A stretch of DNA of 64,000 nt from JBGAJN01 sp044224905 (GCA_044224905.1 JBGAJN010000001.1:1178001-1242000); one strand, 5' to 3'. Shown: positions 32,683 through 42,776, counted from the first letter of the stretch. Notes: generated by a model not told the origin, from the letters alone. Translations and numbers: made by a program.

Positions 32683-34143
32683 TTACCAAACACCGCCGAG
32701 CGCCTTGACCAGTGACACGCTGGCGTTGAGGCGCGCCGCTTTGAGCCGCACGGTGACGCGCTCGTGTTCCAACGCGGCGCTCTGCGCGGTGGCGACTTCG
32801 AGGTAGGTGATGAGTCCAGCTTTGTAGCGGTTGTTGGCGATCTCCAACGTTCGCTGTGTAGCAGTGAGCGCGGCCAACTCCGCTTCCAATTGCGCAGAGA
32901 TCAATCGCTGCGCGGCGAGTTGATCTTCGACTTCTTGAAACGCGTTCAATGCGGTCTGGCGATACGCGGCCACCGTCGCATCGTAACCGGCGCGCGCTGC
33001 GGCAAGTTGCGCGCGATTGCGCCCGCCCGTGAACAACGGAACTTCGAGCGTCGGCCCAACCGCCCAGAAACGGCTTGGCCAGTTGAAGAGCGTGCCCGCA
33101 TCGATCGATTGCAAACCGGCCAATCCGCCGAAACGCAGCGTGGGATAAAATGCAGTTTGCGCGACGCCGACGCTTGCATTCGCCGCAGCCATGCGTCGTT
33201 CGGCTGCCGCAATGTCGGGGCGGCGTTCGAGCAATTCACTTGGCAACGAGGCGGGCACATCGAGCGTCTTTGGCAGATCAGATTTGTCGGCGAGTTCGAA
33301 TGTGCTGGCGGATTGTCCGCAAAGTGTCGCGAGCGCGTGCCGGACCTTGGTGCGATCGAGATCGACCGAAGGCAATTGCGCTTCTGCCGATTTGAGCTGC
33401 GTCTCCGCTTGTGCCACATCGAGATCGCCGGCAATTCCACCCGCGCGGCGATTGCGCGTCAGTTCCAGCGAGCGGCGATAGGTCTCGACGGTTTGCCGCA
33501 GCAACGCGTGTTCGGCGTTAAGCGCATGGAGCGCGAAGTAATCCACGATGACCTCGACTTCGACGGCGAGCTTGAGCGATTCGAGATCATCGGCGGTGGC
33601 CGCAAGTTGCGCGCGCGCGCCTTCGACCTGTTGCCGCACACGACCCCACAAGTCTGCCTCCCAGCCCGCATCGAACGGGATTTTGAAATCGTTGAAGTTG
33701 TGGCCGACTCCGGCGGCGCGCCCATTTTCCGGTTGATTCGCGCTGGTGCGTTGGCGGGTGTAGCTCGGCGCGGCGCTGAGCTGCGGAAAGAAATCCGCGC
33801 GGGCGACATTGACCAGAGCGCGTGCCTGAGCGAAGCGCGCGCTCGCGGCCGCGAGGTCCTGATTGCTGTTCGTCGCGAGCGCGACGAGACGGTTCAACTC
33901 GGCGTCGGCCAGAATCTCCCACCACGCTCCGCGCGGAAGGTGGGCTGAAGGTTCGGCGGCCTTCCATTGGCCTGCGTTGGTCGCACCGGCAAAGGCGGGC
34001 GGAAGTGAATTGGTTCCGAGCGCGGCCGGGCGCTGATACTTCGGGCCAACCGCGCAGCCGCTGTTTAATGCGGCGGCGAGAACCAACATTGCTGAAGAGG
34101 CGATCGTTGATTGAGCCACGAAGCGCCGAAACGATTTCTTCAT
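32683..34143 (-). CDS. RND efflux outer-membrane lipoprotein (TolC/NodT type)
   Basis: A 486-residue outer-membrane factor. The lipobox 'LNSGC' (Cys30) is followed by 'AVGPKYQRP', the typical NodT start. Two TolC-like repeats of paired long helices include 'NRRAGGIAGDLDVAQAETQL' and 'NNRYKAGLITYLEVATAQSAALEHE', both standard OEP motifs. It forms the outer-membrane tunnel of the tripartite pump encoded by the two upstream genes. The start overlaps the adaptor stop (ATGA). Confidence 0.93.
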   Translation of the reverse strand: MKKSFRRFVAQSTIASSAMLVLAAALNSGCAVGPKYQRPAALGTNSLPPAFAGATNAGQWKAAEPSAHLPRGAWWEILADAELNRLVALATNSNQDLAAASARFAQARALVNVARADFFPQLSAAPSYTRQRTSANQPENGRAAGVGHNFNDFKIPFDAGWEADLWGRVRQQVEGARAQLAATADDLESLKLAVEVEVIVDYFALHALNAEHALLRQTVETYRRSLELTRNRRAGGIAGDLDVAQAETQLKSAEAQLPSVDLDRTKVRHALATLCGQSASTFELADKSDLPKTLDVPASLPSELLERRPDIAAAERRMAAANASVGVAQTAFYPTLRFGGLAGLQSIDAGTLFNWPSRFWAVGPTLEVPLFTGGRNRAQLAAARAGYDATVAAYRQTALNAFQEVEDQLAAQRLISAQLEAELAALTATQRTLEIANNRYKAGLITYLEVATAQSAALEHERVTVRLKAARLNASVSLVKALGGVW

Positions 34144-35366
34144 TTCGTCTCCACGGGCTTGGCTGGTTCGGCCACGCGCACGGTCGCGCCGTTCACAAGC
34201 GAGTCGGCAGGGTTGAGGATGACGCGTTCACCGAGGCTGATGCCGGAATGAATCTCGATGGTTGGTCCGAAATCGCGGCCCAACTTCACGATTCGCAGTT
34301 CCACGGTTCCATCCGCCCGGACGACGCCGACCTGTGGACCTTCAGCGTGGAAAAGCAGCGTGTTCGATGGCAGCACCAGCGCGGCATCCGGATGCTCGTC
34401 TTTCATGCGGACCTGAGCATAGCCGCCGGCGAGAATCTCGCCCTTCGAGTTGTCGAGCGCGAGTTCGACGAGCAGCGTGCGTGAATCCGTGCTGACGACG
34501 CCGGAGTTGCGGACGACCTTCGCAGTGAACACGCGACCGGGAATTTCGGGAAACGTCAGTTCAGCAGTCTGGCCGGCGCTGACGCCGCGCGCGGAGGTTT
34601 GCGGCACGCGAACGAAAACACGCAGAGTGTCGGTTTGTGCGAGGTGAAAAATCTCGCGGGCACTGCCGGCAGTAATGAGTTCGCCGACATCCATGCGGCG
34701 CATCGTAATCGTGCCGGCGAACGGCGCCGTGACGCGAGCGAACGATTGCATTTCTTCGAGGCGGCGCACATTGGCGCGCGCGGCTTCGACGGTGGCCGCC
34801 TTGAGCGCGAGGTCTGATTTCTTCTCGGCCGCTTCTTGTTCGCTGACGCTGGCGGTCTTGAGCAACTCGGCCCAGCGCGACGCGGTGATTTTCGCGAGGT
34901 CGAGAGCGGCCTCAGCTTGCGCAAGTTGCGCGCGGCCCTGCGCGAGTTCCTGAGTGATCTCGGGCGTGTCGATTTCGGCGAGCAGTTGTCCGGCTTCAAC
35001 TTTGGAGCCGATGTCCACGAGCCAGCGCTTCAGGTAGCCGCTGGCGCGCGCATAGATCGGCGACTCGACGAAGGGCTTCACTTCAGCGGGCAGCGTCAGG
35101 CCATCGGATGCTTTGCCTGCCATCGGCGAAACAACGGTCACGGTCGGGATGGAGAGTTCGCGTGTATCGGCGACCAAAATTCCGCGCTGCTTCCAGCGCG
35201 GGAGATATCCGGCGACGAGGCCAACGACGATCAGCACGAGCACCACAATGATCCACACGCGGAACCGCGGCGGTTTTCCGGCCGCGAGATCTTTCGGCGG
35301 ATCAAGGCGTGGCGCCGTAGTCGGGTTGTCCATAAGTTCAGTGCCGGTGCGAGGATGAGCATTCAT
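34140..35366 (-). CDS. RND efflux periplasmic adaptor (membrane fusion protein)
   Basis: A 408-residue protein with a single N-terminal membrane helix (about 34-53). Biotinyl-lipoyl halves follow ('YARASGYLKRWLVDIGSKVEAGQLLAEIDTPE' and 'VTAPFAGTITMRRMDVGELI'), with an alpha-helical hairpin between them and a beta-barrel and membrane-proximal domain. This is the HlyD/AcrA family. It links the inner-membrane RND protein 12 bp upstream in the operon to the outer-membrane factor downstream. Confidence 0.93.
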   Translation of the reverse strand: MNAHPRTGTELMDNPTTAPRLDPPKDLAAGKPPRFRVWIIVVLVLIVVGLVAGYLPRWKQRGILVADTRELSIPTVTVVSPMAGKASDGLTLPAEVKPFVESPIYARASGYLKRWLVDIGSKVEAGQLLAEIDTPEITQELAQGRAQLAQAEAALDLAKITASRWAELLKTASVSEQEAAEKKSDLALKAATVEAARANVRRLEEMQSFARVTAPFAGTITMRRMDVGELITAGSAREIFHLAQTDTLRVFVRVPQTSARGVSAGQTAELTFPEIPGRVFTAKVVRNSGVVSTDSRTLLVELALDNSKGEILAGGYAQVRMKDEHPDAALVLPSNTLLFHAEGPQVGVVRADGTVELRIVKLGRDFGPTIEIHSGISLGERVILNPADSLVNGATVRVAEPAKPVETK

Positions 35367-35378
35367 GGTGGGGCAAAA

Positions 35379-38300
35379 TCAAGCAATGGTGGAAACGGCT
35401 TCAACGTCGCTTTGATCGTCGGCGGGCGACGTCGCGGGAACGCGGCGATGCATCAAGCTGAAAACCACGGGAACAAAGAAGAGCGTGGCGATGGTGGCGA
35501 GAATGAGTCCGCCGATGACGGCGCGACCAAGCGGCGCGTTTTGTTCGCCGCCTTCGCCGAGCCCGAGGCTCAACGGCAACATACCAATGATCATCGCCAG
35601 TGCGGTCATGATCACGGGGCGCAGGCGGCTCGTTCCAGCTGTCCACGCAGCAGTCAACGGATCGATTCCTTCCTTCAAATTCGAACGCGCGAAGGAGACA
35701 ACGAGCACCGAGTTCGCCGTGGCCACGCCAAGACTCATGATCGCGCCCATCAACGCAGGCACGCTCAACGTCGTTAGAGTCAGGTAAAGCGCCCACACCA
35801 CGCCAGCGAGCGCACCGGGCAATGCCGTGATGATGATGAAGGGGTCTAGCCAGGTTTGGAAATTCACGACGAGCAGCAGGTAGATCAGCGCAATGGCCAT
35901 GACGAGACCGATTCCGAGGCCGATGTAACTGGAACGCATCGTCTCGGCTTGGCCACGCATCACAATGTAACTGCCGCGCGGAAGTTCTTTCTCAGCTTGC
36001 TTCACCAGCGGTTCGATGTCGTGCAGCACGCCGCCGAGATCGCGTCCACCAACGCCCGCGTAAACGTCGATCACAGGTTGCACGTTGTAATGCGAGACCA
36101 CCGGCGAGCCGTTGGTGCGCGTGAACGTCGCAAGGTTGGCGAGCAATTGTCCGTCGCCTTGGCCTGCTTTGCCGGCACTCACGGGAATTTCATTCAACGC
36201 GGACAGAGAATTCATTGCGTGCTCCGGCACGCGGATGTTCATCAAATATTGGATGCCGTATTTGGGATTAAGCCAATAGCCGGGCTGCACTTGGCCGCTA
36301 CCGCTCAAGCTCAGCAGCACCGAATTCGCCACGTCTTTCTCCGAGAGGCCGAGTTCCGCTGCTTTGTCGCGATCGATGGTGAACTTCAGCTTCGGAAGGT
36401 CGGCGGGCTGTTGCACGCGCACATCCACGCAACCGGGAATCGTTCGCAACTTGTCCGCAAGGCGCGCGGCGATCTCACGATTCTTAGCGAGGTCACGCCC
36501 AACGAACTGCACGTTAAACGGCGCGGGCAAACCGAGGTTGAGCGTCTGGCTCACGATGTCGGCGGGCAGGAAATAAAACATCGTGCCGGTGAACTCGCGG
36601 TTGAGGCGCATCCGCAAACGCCGCACGTAATCTGGCGTCGGACGATGGCCCGGTTTGAGGCTGATAAGAATATCGGCGTCGCCGGTTCCAATGAGGCCGC
36701 TGTTGCTGTAACTCAACGCGATACCGGAGGTAGGGATGCCGATGTTATCGAGAATGCCGGCCAGTTCGCCCGCCGGAATCTCATCGCGAATCGCCTTCTC
36801 CACCTGGTCAACGAGCTTCGCGGTTTCCTCAATCCTCGTGCCGCTGCGAGCGCGCAAGTGAAGCCGCATTTGTCCCGCGTCCACCGCCGGGAAAAAATCC
36901 TGACCGAGCTGCGGCAAGAGGAGCGCGGTTCCGATGCAGAACGCGAGAAACAATATGGCAAACGCGCCGCGATGTTGCAGCACACCGCCCAGCAAATTCC
37001 GGTAACCCGCGCGAAACTTCGCGAAGCCGCGCTCGAAGCTGGATTGAATCGCTTTGAACGGCGCGAAAAGCCGCGGCAGCAGGCCGACTTCGCGTTTGCG
37101 CACCATCGTGCCGCCCGTGGTCCACGTGTCCTCGCCGTTGTGCTCGACGTGACCGCGATGTTGCACGTTGCGGTAAAAATACATCACGAGCGTCGGGATC
37201 AACGTCCGTGAGAGCACGTAGCTCGCGAGCATCGCGAACACGACCGCTTCTGCGAGCGGCACGAAAAGGTAACGTGCCACGCCAGTGAGGAAAAACATCG
37301 GAACGAACACGATGCAAATGCACAATGTCGACACAAAGGCGGGCAGAGCGATTTCCTGCGCGCCGTCGAGGATCGCTTGCGTGAGCGGCTTTCCGGTGGC
37401 CATCTGCCGGTGGACGTTTTCAATTTCCACTGTCGCATCGTCGACGAGAATCCCGACCGCGAGCGAGAGTCCGCCGAGCGTCATCAAGTTGATCGTTTCA
37501 CCGAGCGCGCTGAGAATCGCGAGCGAACTCAGCACGGAGAGCGGGATCGAAAGCGCTATTATCACCGTGCTGCGCCACGAACCGATGAAGAGCAAAATCA
37601 TCACCGCCGTCAGTGCGGCGGCGATCACGCCTTCCTTTATCACGCCGTCGATGGCGGCCTTTACGAAGAGGGATTGATCGGCAAACTCTCGCACGTCCAT
37701 CTCCGGAGGAAGACTGCGCATCACTCGGGGCATAGCGGCTTTCACGCGGTTCACCACGTCGAGCGTCGAGGCAGAGCCGCTTTTCAAAATCGTGAGCAAC
37801 GCGCCGCGCACACCGTCCTGACGAACGACATTTTGCTGGGGTTGGTAGCCGTCGCGCACTTGGGCGACGTCGCGAACGCGGATCGTAGCGCCGTTGATGT
37901 TTTTGATCGGGAGATCGTTTAACTCATCGAGCACCTTCGGGCTGGTGTTGAGTTCCACGTCGTATTCGGTCGCGCCAATCTTGGCCGTGCCGCTGGGGAA
38001 GACGAGGTTCTGCGCGTTGATTGCATCGACGACATCTTGCGCCCTGAGATTCTTCGCCTTGAGTGCATTCAAGTCGAGGTCGACCGATACGAGCCGTGTC
38101 TTTCCGCCGTAAGGCCACGGCACGGAAGCGCCGAGAACGGTGGAGAGTCCGACGCGCACGGCGTTCTGGCTGAGATCGTAGAGCTCCTGCTCGGACATCG
38201 ACTTGCTGCCAATGCTGTATTGGAGAATCGGCACCACCGAAGCGTTGTAACGAATGATCAACGGCGGTTGCTGGCCAGGCGGGAGCAGCCGCAAGATGGT

Positions 38301-38642
38301 TTGCGAAATCGCCGTCAGCTGTGCCACGCCGCCGTCCACCGAAGCGTTCGGTTGGAGAAACACCTTAATGACGCCAACTCCGTTGAACGCGCTCGACTCG
38401 ATGTGTTCGATGTCGTTCACCGTGGCGCTGAGCGAGCGTTCGTGCGCGTAGATGATGCGTTGTTCGACTTCCTGCGCATCGAGACCGGCGTATTGCCAGA
38501 TGATGCTGATCACCGGGATGTTGATCGCGGGAAAAATATCCGTCGGTGTGCGCAGCAGCACGAACGGCGTGAGCAGCAACAACACGAGCGCCGCCACCAC
38601 GAAGGTGTACGGGCGGCGGAGGGCGAGGCGGACAATCCACAT
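35379..38642 (-). CDS. RND family efflux transporter permease
   Basis: A 1087-residue inner-membrane pump of AcrB/MexF-like size. It has 12 predicted membrane helices and two large periplasmic loops. The proton-relay Asp pair lies in TM4 ('GILVDDATVEIENVHR', AcrB D407/D408 position). The N-terminus is 'LALRRPYTFVVAALVLLLLTPFVLLRTPTDIFPAI'. The ATG at 38642 is the correct start; the open frame runs 139 codons further upstream without homology. It is the first gene of the efflux operon and probably exports hydrophobic compounds or cations. The divergent LysR regulator is the likely controller. Confidence 0.94.
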   Translation of the reverse strand: MWIVRLALRRPYTFVVAALVLLLLTPFVLLRTPTDIFPAINIPVISIIWQYAGLDAQEVEQRIIYAHERSLSATVNDIEHIESSAFNGVGVIKVFLQPNASVDGGVAQLTAISQTILRLLPPGQQPPLIIRYNASVVPILQYSIGSKSMSEQELYDLSQNAVRVGLSTVLGASVPWPYGGKTRLVSVDLDLNALKAKNLRAQDVVDAINAQNLVFPSGTAKIGATEYDVELNTSPKVLDELNDLPIKNINGATIRVRDVAQVRDGYQPQQNVVRQDGVRGALLTILKSGSASTLDVVNRVKAAMPRVMRSLPPEMDVREFADQSLFVKAAIDGVIKEGVIAAALTAVMILLFIGSWRSTVIIALSIPLSVLSSLAILSALGETINLMTLGGLSLAVGILVDDATVEIENVHRQMATGKPLTQAILDGAQEIALPAFVSTLCICIVFVPMFFLTGVARYLFVPLAEAVVFAMLASYVLSRTLIPTLVMYFYRNVQHRGHVEHNGEDTWTTGGTMVRKREVGLLPRLFAPFKAIQSSFERGFAKFRAGYRNLLGGVLQHRGAFAILFLAFCIGTALLLPQLGQDFFPAVDAGQMRLHLRARSGTRIEETAKLVDQVEKAIRDEIPAGELAGILDNIGIPTSGIALSYSNSGLIGTGDADILISLKPGHRPTPDYVRRLRMRLNREFTGTMFYFLPADIVSQTLNLGLPAPFNVQFVGRDLAKNREIAARLADKLRTIPGCVDVRVQQPADLPKLKFTIDRDKAAELGLSEKDVANSVLLSLSGSGQVQPGYWLNPKYGIQYLMNIRVPEHAMNSLSALNEIPVSAGKAGQGDGQLLANLATFTRTNGSPVVSHYNVQPVIDVYAGVGGRDLGGVLHDIEPLVKQAEKELPRGSYIVMRGQAETMRSSYIGLGIGLVMAIALIYLLLVVNFQTWLDPFIIITALPGALAGVVWALYLTLTTLSVPALMGAIMSLGVATANSVLVVSFARSNLKEGIDPLTAAWTAGTSRLRPVIMTALAMIIGMLPLSLGLGEGGEQNAPLGRAVIGGLILATIATLFFVPVVFSLMHRRVPATSPADDQSDVEAVSTIA

Positions 38643-38772
38643 GGCGCGGTGTTGTTTCGTTGTTTGATGCTGCGCAGCTCGATGGAAACTTTTTCCAGCG
38701 AACCACGCCTTGCGTTCAGTGCTAAAGTAGACGCGGCAAGGGAGTATGTGCCCAATACAAGTTTGCGTCGCT

Positions 38773-38795
38773 ATTGATACGCAATTACTATCAAT
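38773..38795. promoter_or_regulatory. Perfect inverted-repeat operator between LysR and RND operon
   Basis: ATTGATA (38773-38779) and TATCAAT (38789-38795) are perfectly complementary 7-mers separated by 9 bp. This has the form of a LysR-type recognition site (T-N11-A). It ends 3 bp before the GTG of the lysR gene and 131 bp before the efflux ATG, so binding would block lysR expression and act upstream of the efflux operon. Confidence 0.78.
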
Positions 38796-38798
38796 GCC

Positions 38799-39692
38799 GT
38801 GGAACTTCGTCACCTCCGCTATTTTGTCGCTGTCGCCGAAGGGCTGAACTTCCGGCGCGCAGCAGAAAGACTCCGGATCGCTCAACCAGCCCTGAGCGCG
38901 CAGATCAAGTCGCTCGAAGACGACCTCGGCGTGCGTCTTTTCGAGCGAACCACCCGCTCGGTCAAACTCACGCAATCCGGCGTCATGCTTCTCGAAGAAG
39001 CCCGTGCGGTCCTCGCCGCTGCCAGTCAAGCCGAGCGGCGGGCGAAGGAAGCACAACAAGGTCTGGTGGGCACGCTGCGCCTCGGGGTCATTGCTCCGGC
39101 GGCGAACTCCTGGCTTGCCGGAATTCTACGCCAATTTCGCCAGCGCTTTCCGGGAGTGCAGCTTTCGCTGTTTGATCTCACGAGTCCGGAACAGTTCGAA
39201 CAACTCCGCGCCGGTGAGCTCGATGCCGGTTTGCTGCGTCCACCGGTGGGTTTTCTGGAGCTCGACTACCAGTTCGTCGAGGAGTCGGCGCAAATTCTAG
39301 CGCTCGCCGCCGATCATCGACTCGCAAAGAAACGGAAGCTCGAATGGAGTGACTTTCACGATGAGCAACTCGTGCTCGTTCATCCGAGCATGCAGCATGG
39401 CTACTATGACGCCTTCCTCGCCGCGTGCGCCAAGGCCGGCGCGAAGCCGCGCGTGGCGCAGTACGCGAACGACATTCAAACCAAGATGTGGTTGATTTCC
39501 GCTGGCTTCGGCATCGCGCCGACCACCGAGACGCTGGCGCAGATTCAACGACCGGGACTTCTGTTTCGCTCCTTACCGCCGGGATTGCCGCTCGTGCAGA
39601 CCGCGCTGGCCTGGCGGCGCAATGATGATTCCCCCGTGCTCCGACATTTCCGTGCGTGCTTTCCGGCACCCAGCGTGAAGCTCGAAGGGTGA
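38799..39692 (+). CDS. LysR-family transcriptional regulator
   Basis: A 297-residue protein with a GTG start. The N-terminal winged helix-turn-helix has 'LRYFVAVAEGLNFRRAAERLRIAQPALSAQIKSLEDDLGVRLFERTTRSVKLTQ', the LysR signature, and a periplasmic-binding-like effector domain follows from about residue 90. It is divergent from the RND efflux operon, with a perfect inverted repeat next to its start, so it probably represses itself and regulates the pump in response to an unknown ligand. Confidence 0.95.
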   Translation: MELRHLRYFVAVAEGLNFRRAAERLRIAQPALSAQIKSLEDDLGVRLFERTTRSVKLTQSGVMLLEEARAVLAAASQAERRAKEAQQGLVGTLRLGVIAPAANSWLAGILRQFRQRFPGVQLSLFDLTSPEQFEQLRAGELDAGLLRPPVGFLELDYQFVEESAQILALAADHRLAKKRKLEWSDFHDEQLVLVHPSMQHGYYDAFLAACAKAGAKPRVAQYANDIQTKMWLISAGFGIAPTTETLAQIQRPGLLFRSLPPGLPLVQTALAWRRNDDSPVLRHFRACFPAPSVKLEG

Positions 39693-39704
39693 CGCGCCGA
39701 ACTT

Positions 39705-41663
39705 CTACCGCGCGGGCTTTGCGGGATCGAAATGCTCCAACTCTTCGCCGGAGCGCACCAGGCGACCGCTGTTGAAAACGACGATCAGTGACGCTGCCAC
39801 TTGCAACACCGCGGCCGTCACCGGGTTGATGTATTTCAACGCAGCGAGCACAAAGCCACCGATGACGAAAAGGATTCCGAGCAGAAAGTTCTGATTGATC
39901 ACCGCGCGCGTCTGCCGCGACAGCTTCACGAGGAAGGGCAGCCGACGAAGATCGTTGTTCATTAGCGCAATGGTCGCGCTGTGAATCGCCACTTCACTCC
40001 CGGCGGCGCCCATCGCGATGCCCATGTCACCCGCAGCGAGCGCCGGCGCATCGTTCACACCATCGCCGACGACGGCGACGCGATAGCCCTTCGCTTTCAT
40101 CGCACGGACGAACTCGACTTTGTTTTGTGGCAAACATTCCGCGGCGACTTCCTCGCAGCCAATCTCCTTCGCGACGCGCATGGCGACGGGTTGCCTATCG
40201 CCAGTGACCATTGCGATGCGGCGGACTTTATTCTGCAGTAAATCCGCCAGCGCCTCACGGGCTTCGGGACGAGTCTGATCCTGTAGGCCGACCCAGCCGA
40301 TGCAATGACCGCCACGCGCGACGAAGATCAGGCTGAAGCCCTCGGTCTCGTTGAGATCCACCGATTTCATGAAATCTTCTCGCACGCCGTTGTCGTTCAA
40401 CCACTGCGCGCGGCCGATGATGATGTTCACTCCGTCCACGTCGGCCTTGATGCCGCGCCCGGCGGTCTCGGCAAAATTCTGCGGCTCGGCCAACGGCACG
40501 CCGGCTTCCTCGGCGAGTTGTGCGAGCGCCTTGGCGGTCGGATGGTTGCTGTACTTTTCAGCGGAGGCGGCGAAGCGGAGCAATTCGGCCGGAGCGGTTC
40601 CTTCGAGCGGCGCGAGGCGGCTGACGACGAGCTTGCCCTCGGTGAGCGTGCCGGTTTTGTCGAACACGAAGGCGTTGATGCGGGCGGCAAGTTCGATGTC
40701 GCTGACGTTCTTAATGAGAATCCCGAGGCGCGCGGCGGCGGAAAGCGCGGCGACCATCGCGGTCGGCGTGGCCAGAATGAACGCTGTCGGACAAGCCACG
40801 ATGAACACGGTGATCACGCGAGTCAGATCGTGCGAGAACGCCCACACCAACGCGCCAATCGCGAGCACGAGCGGTGTGTAATAGCCCATGTATTGATCCA
40901 CGATCCGCATGATCGGGAGCTTCGTCTTCTCCGCGGCAAGGATCAGCTCGCGCACTTTGCCGAGCGTCGTGTCCTGGCCCGCGCGCGTGACGCGAATCTC
41001 GAGCACGCCCGTGAGGCTTTGTGTGCCGGCGAACACTTCGTCGCCGGGCTTCTTGTCCACGGGGAGAGATTCACCGGTGATGTTCGCCTGATTGAATGAA
41101 CCTTGCCCGCTGACGATCACGCCGTCGGCCGCGACGTTGTCACCAGGCCGTACGCGGATGACATCGTTCTCGCGTAGCTCGGACACGGCGACTTCATCTT
41201 CGCGACCACTGGCGAGTCGGCGTGCCTTGGTCGGCGTGAGTTTGATGAGCGATTCAACCGATGCGCGCGCGCCTTCCGCAGTGCGGGTCTCGATGATCTC
41301 GCCGAGCAACATGAAGAACGCCACGACGCCCGCTTCCTGATAATGGCCCGACGCGAATGATGCGAGCACCGCGATGGCGACGAGTTCATTCGTGCGCAGC
41401 AGTCCGCGGCGCAAATCCGACAACGCGGTCCAGACAATGGGGTAACCGAGAATAACCGCGCCAATCATCGCGCTCAAATCGGCCGCGGCTCGGGCGTTGT
41501 CGAACACCCAACTGACCACGAACGAATTCAAGACGAAGATCAAACCGGCGAGGGTTTGCTTCAGCCGGATCGGCGTGTGATCCGGAACCGGCGCGACCAC
41601 GGCAGGTGATTCGTCGCGGATCGTGGCCGGGGGATTGGTGATGGTCGTGGCTGGCATATCCAT
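39705..41663 (-). CDS. P1B-type heavy-metal translocating ATPase with CPT membrane motif
   Basis: A 652-residue P-type ATPase without an N-terminal metal-binding domain. The actuator TGES is at 196-199, phosphorylation site DKTGTLT at 335-341, HP motif in 'SNHPTAK', and the GDGxND hinge in 'VGDGVNDAPAL'. The P1B transmembrane metal motif is CPT (291-293) instead of the common CPC. Eight membrane helices are predicted. The ATG lies inside a TAATG overlap with the HflK-like gene. It should transport a soft or transition metal, but the altered motif makes the ion uncertain. Confidence 0.92.
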   Translation of the reverse strand: MDMPATTITNPPATIRDESPAVVAPVPDHTPIRLKQTLAGLIFVLNSFVVSWVFDNARAAADLSAMIGAVILGYPIVWTALSDLRRGLLRTNELVAIAVLASFASGHYQEAGVVAFFMLLGEIIETRTAEGARASVESLIKLTPTKARRLASGREDEVAVSELRENDVIRVRPGDNVAADGVIVSGQGSFNQANITGESLPVDKKPGDEVFAGTQSLTGVLEIRVTRAGQDTTLGKVRELILAAEKTKLPIMRIVDQYMGYYTPLVLAIGALVWAFSHDLTRVITVFIVACPTAFILATPTAMVAALSAAARLGILIKNVSDIELAARINAFVFDKTGTLTEGKLVVSRLAPLEGTAPAELLRFAASAEKYSNHPTAKALAQLAEEAGVPLAEPQNFAETAGRGIKADVDGVNIIIGRAQWLNDNGVREDFMKSVDLNETEGFSLIFVARGGHCIGWVGLQDQTRPEAREALADLLQNKVRRIAMVTGDRQPVAMRVAKEIGCEEVAAECLPQNKVEFVRAMKAKGYRVAVVGDGVNDAPALAAGDMGIAMGAAGSEVAIHSATIALMNNDLRRLPFLVKLSRQTRAVINQNFLLGILFVIGGFVLAALKYINPVTAAVLQVAASLIVVFNSGRLVRSGEELEHFDPAKPAR

Positions 41664-42760
41664 TACGGCTTTTGCTCGGTTGCGGCTGGCTTCTGCGGCT
41701 CACGATTCAATTGCAACCGCAACTCGCGCGGATGCCCGTCGGCGCGGGTCGGAATGAAAAACTTGTCCTGCGCGTTGGTGAGCACGCGCGTCATTGTCTC
41801 CGTCAGCAACCGCTGTTCGAACAGCGCGGGATCCTTGCGATACGACGGTAACTGATCCGTGAAATAACGTGCCTCGGCGGTGATGGATTGAACGAGTTGA
41901 TTCGCGGCCGTCGAGCCGGCGTTGACGATCGCGTTGGCTTCGCCGATGGCTTTGCGTGTCGTCTGTTCGGCGCCGCCACGGGCTTCGCTGATCTTCTTGC
42001 TGCGGTCCTGTTCTGCCGCGAGCACGGCATCGAACGCCGGACGAACCGCGAGCGGCGCGCTGACTTTGATCTCGCTCGGTTCAATGGTGATGCCGAGGCC
42101 GAGCGTTTCGATCTGATGATTCATCCGGTCAAGGACGGATTCCTTGAAGCGCGCGGTGTCGCGGTAGAGCGCCTGATCAGCAGTGAAGCGCGCCGATGCA
42201 TAAACCAACGCGTGATCGAGCGCGTGTTGAACCGCATTCGTAAAGCGGGCGAAACCGAACTCGTAATTCAACGCGTCCGTTGCGCGGATGCGATACTTCA
42301 AGGTCGCGCGCACGTGGATGATATTACCATCGCCCGTGAGCGTGTAGCCATCGATGCCGGGTTGCAGCGATTCGCGCGCAGGCGGTTCCTTGCCCGTGGC
42401 TTCGAGTTCCGGCGTGGTCGCGAACCAGCCCGTGGTGGAAATCGCCGTGTGACTCTGCCCGATGGGAATCTTCACCGGTTCATCAATCGGTTTCGGAAAC
42501 GCCCAATGCCAGCCGGGTTTCAGCAACTGCTCCGCTCCTGTGCCGACGGGTTTGCCGAACCGCAGGATGACAGCGACTTCGTTGGGCTCCACGATGAACA
42601 TTCCCGTCGCGAAGAAAACCACGACGAGGACGAGCAGCAACCAGCGAACGATCTTGAACCCGCTGCCCAGCGCCTCGGCGAGCGCCTGCGCGCCGGCGTC
42701 CTCGATGGGCGCGACGTCGGCGACGGGCTTCGTTGGCAGTTGTTGAGTCGGATCGGGCAT
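41663..42760 (-). CDS. HflK-like SPFH/prohibitin-domain protein
   Basis: A 365-residue protein with a Pro-rich N-terminus, one membrane helix (about 37-54, 'WLLLVLVVVFFATGMFIV'), an SPFH domain beginning 'EPNEVAVILRFGKPV', and a long C-terminal coiled coil. The ATG at 42760 is preferred because it clears the HflC-like stop by 16 bp; an upstream in-frame start would overlap that gene. HflK and HflC normally form a membrane complex that regulates FtsH, but no FtsH gene is present here; instead the next gene is a P-type ATPase, overlapping by TAATG. Confidence 0.87.
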   Translation of the reverse strand: MPDPTQQLPTKPVADVAPIEDAGAQALAEALGSGFKIVRWLLLVLVVVFFATGMFIVEPNEVAVILRFGKPVGTGAEQLLKPGWHWAFPKPIDEPVKIPIGQSHTAISTTGWFATTPELEATGKEPPARESLQPGIDGYTLTGDGNIIHVRATLKYRIRATDALNYEFGFARFTNAVQHALDHALVYASARFTADQALYRDTARFKESVLDRMNHQIETLGLGITIEPSEIKVSAPLAVRPAFDAVLAAEQDRSKKISEARGGAEQTTRKAIGEANAIVNAGSTAANQLVQSITAEARYFTDQLPSYRKDPALFEQRLLTETMTRVLTNAQDKFFIPTRADGHPRELRLQLNREPQKPAATEQKP

Positions 42761-42776
42761 GGCTCTGAAATTGGGC

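Noticed and set aside
38643..39059. Upstream extension of the RND permease frame
   Set aside because: The extension overlaps the divergent regulator and its operator, and has no homology; the transporter starts at 38642 with the typical first helix.
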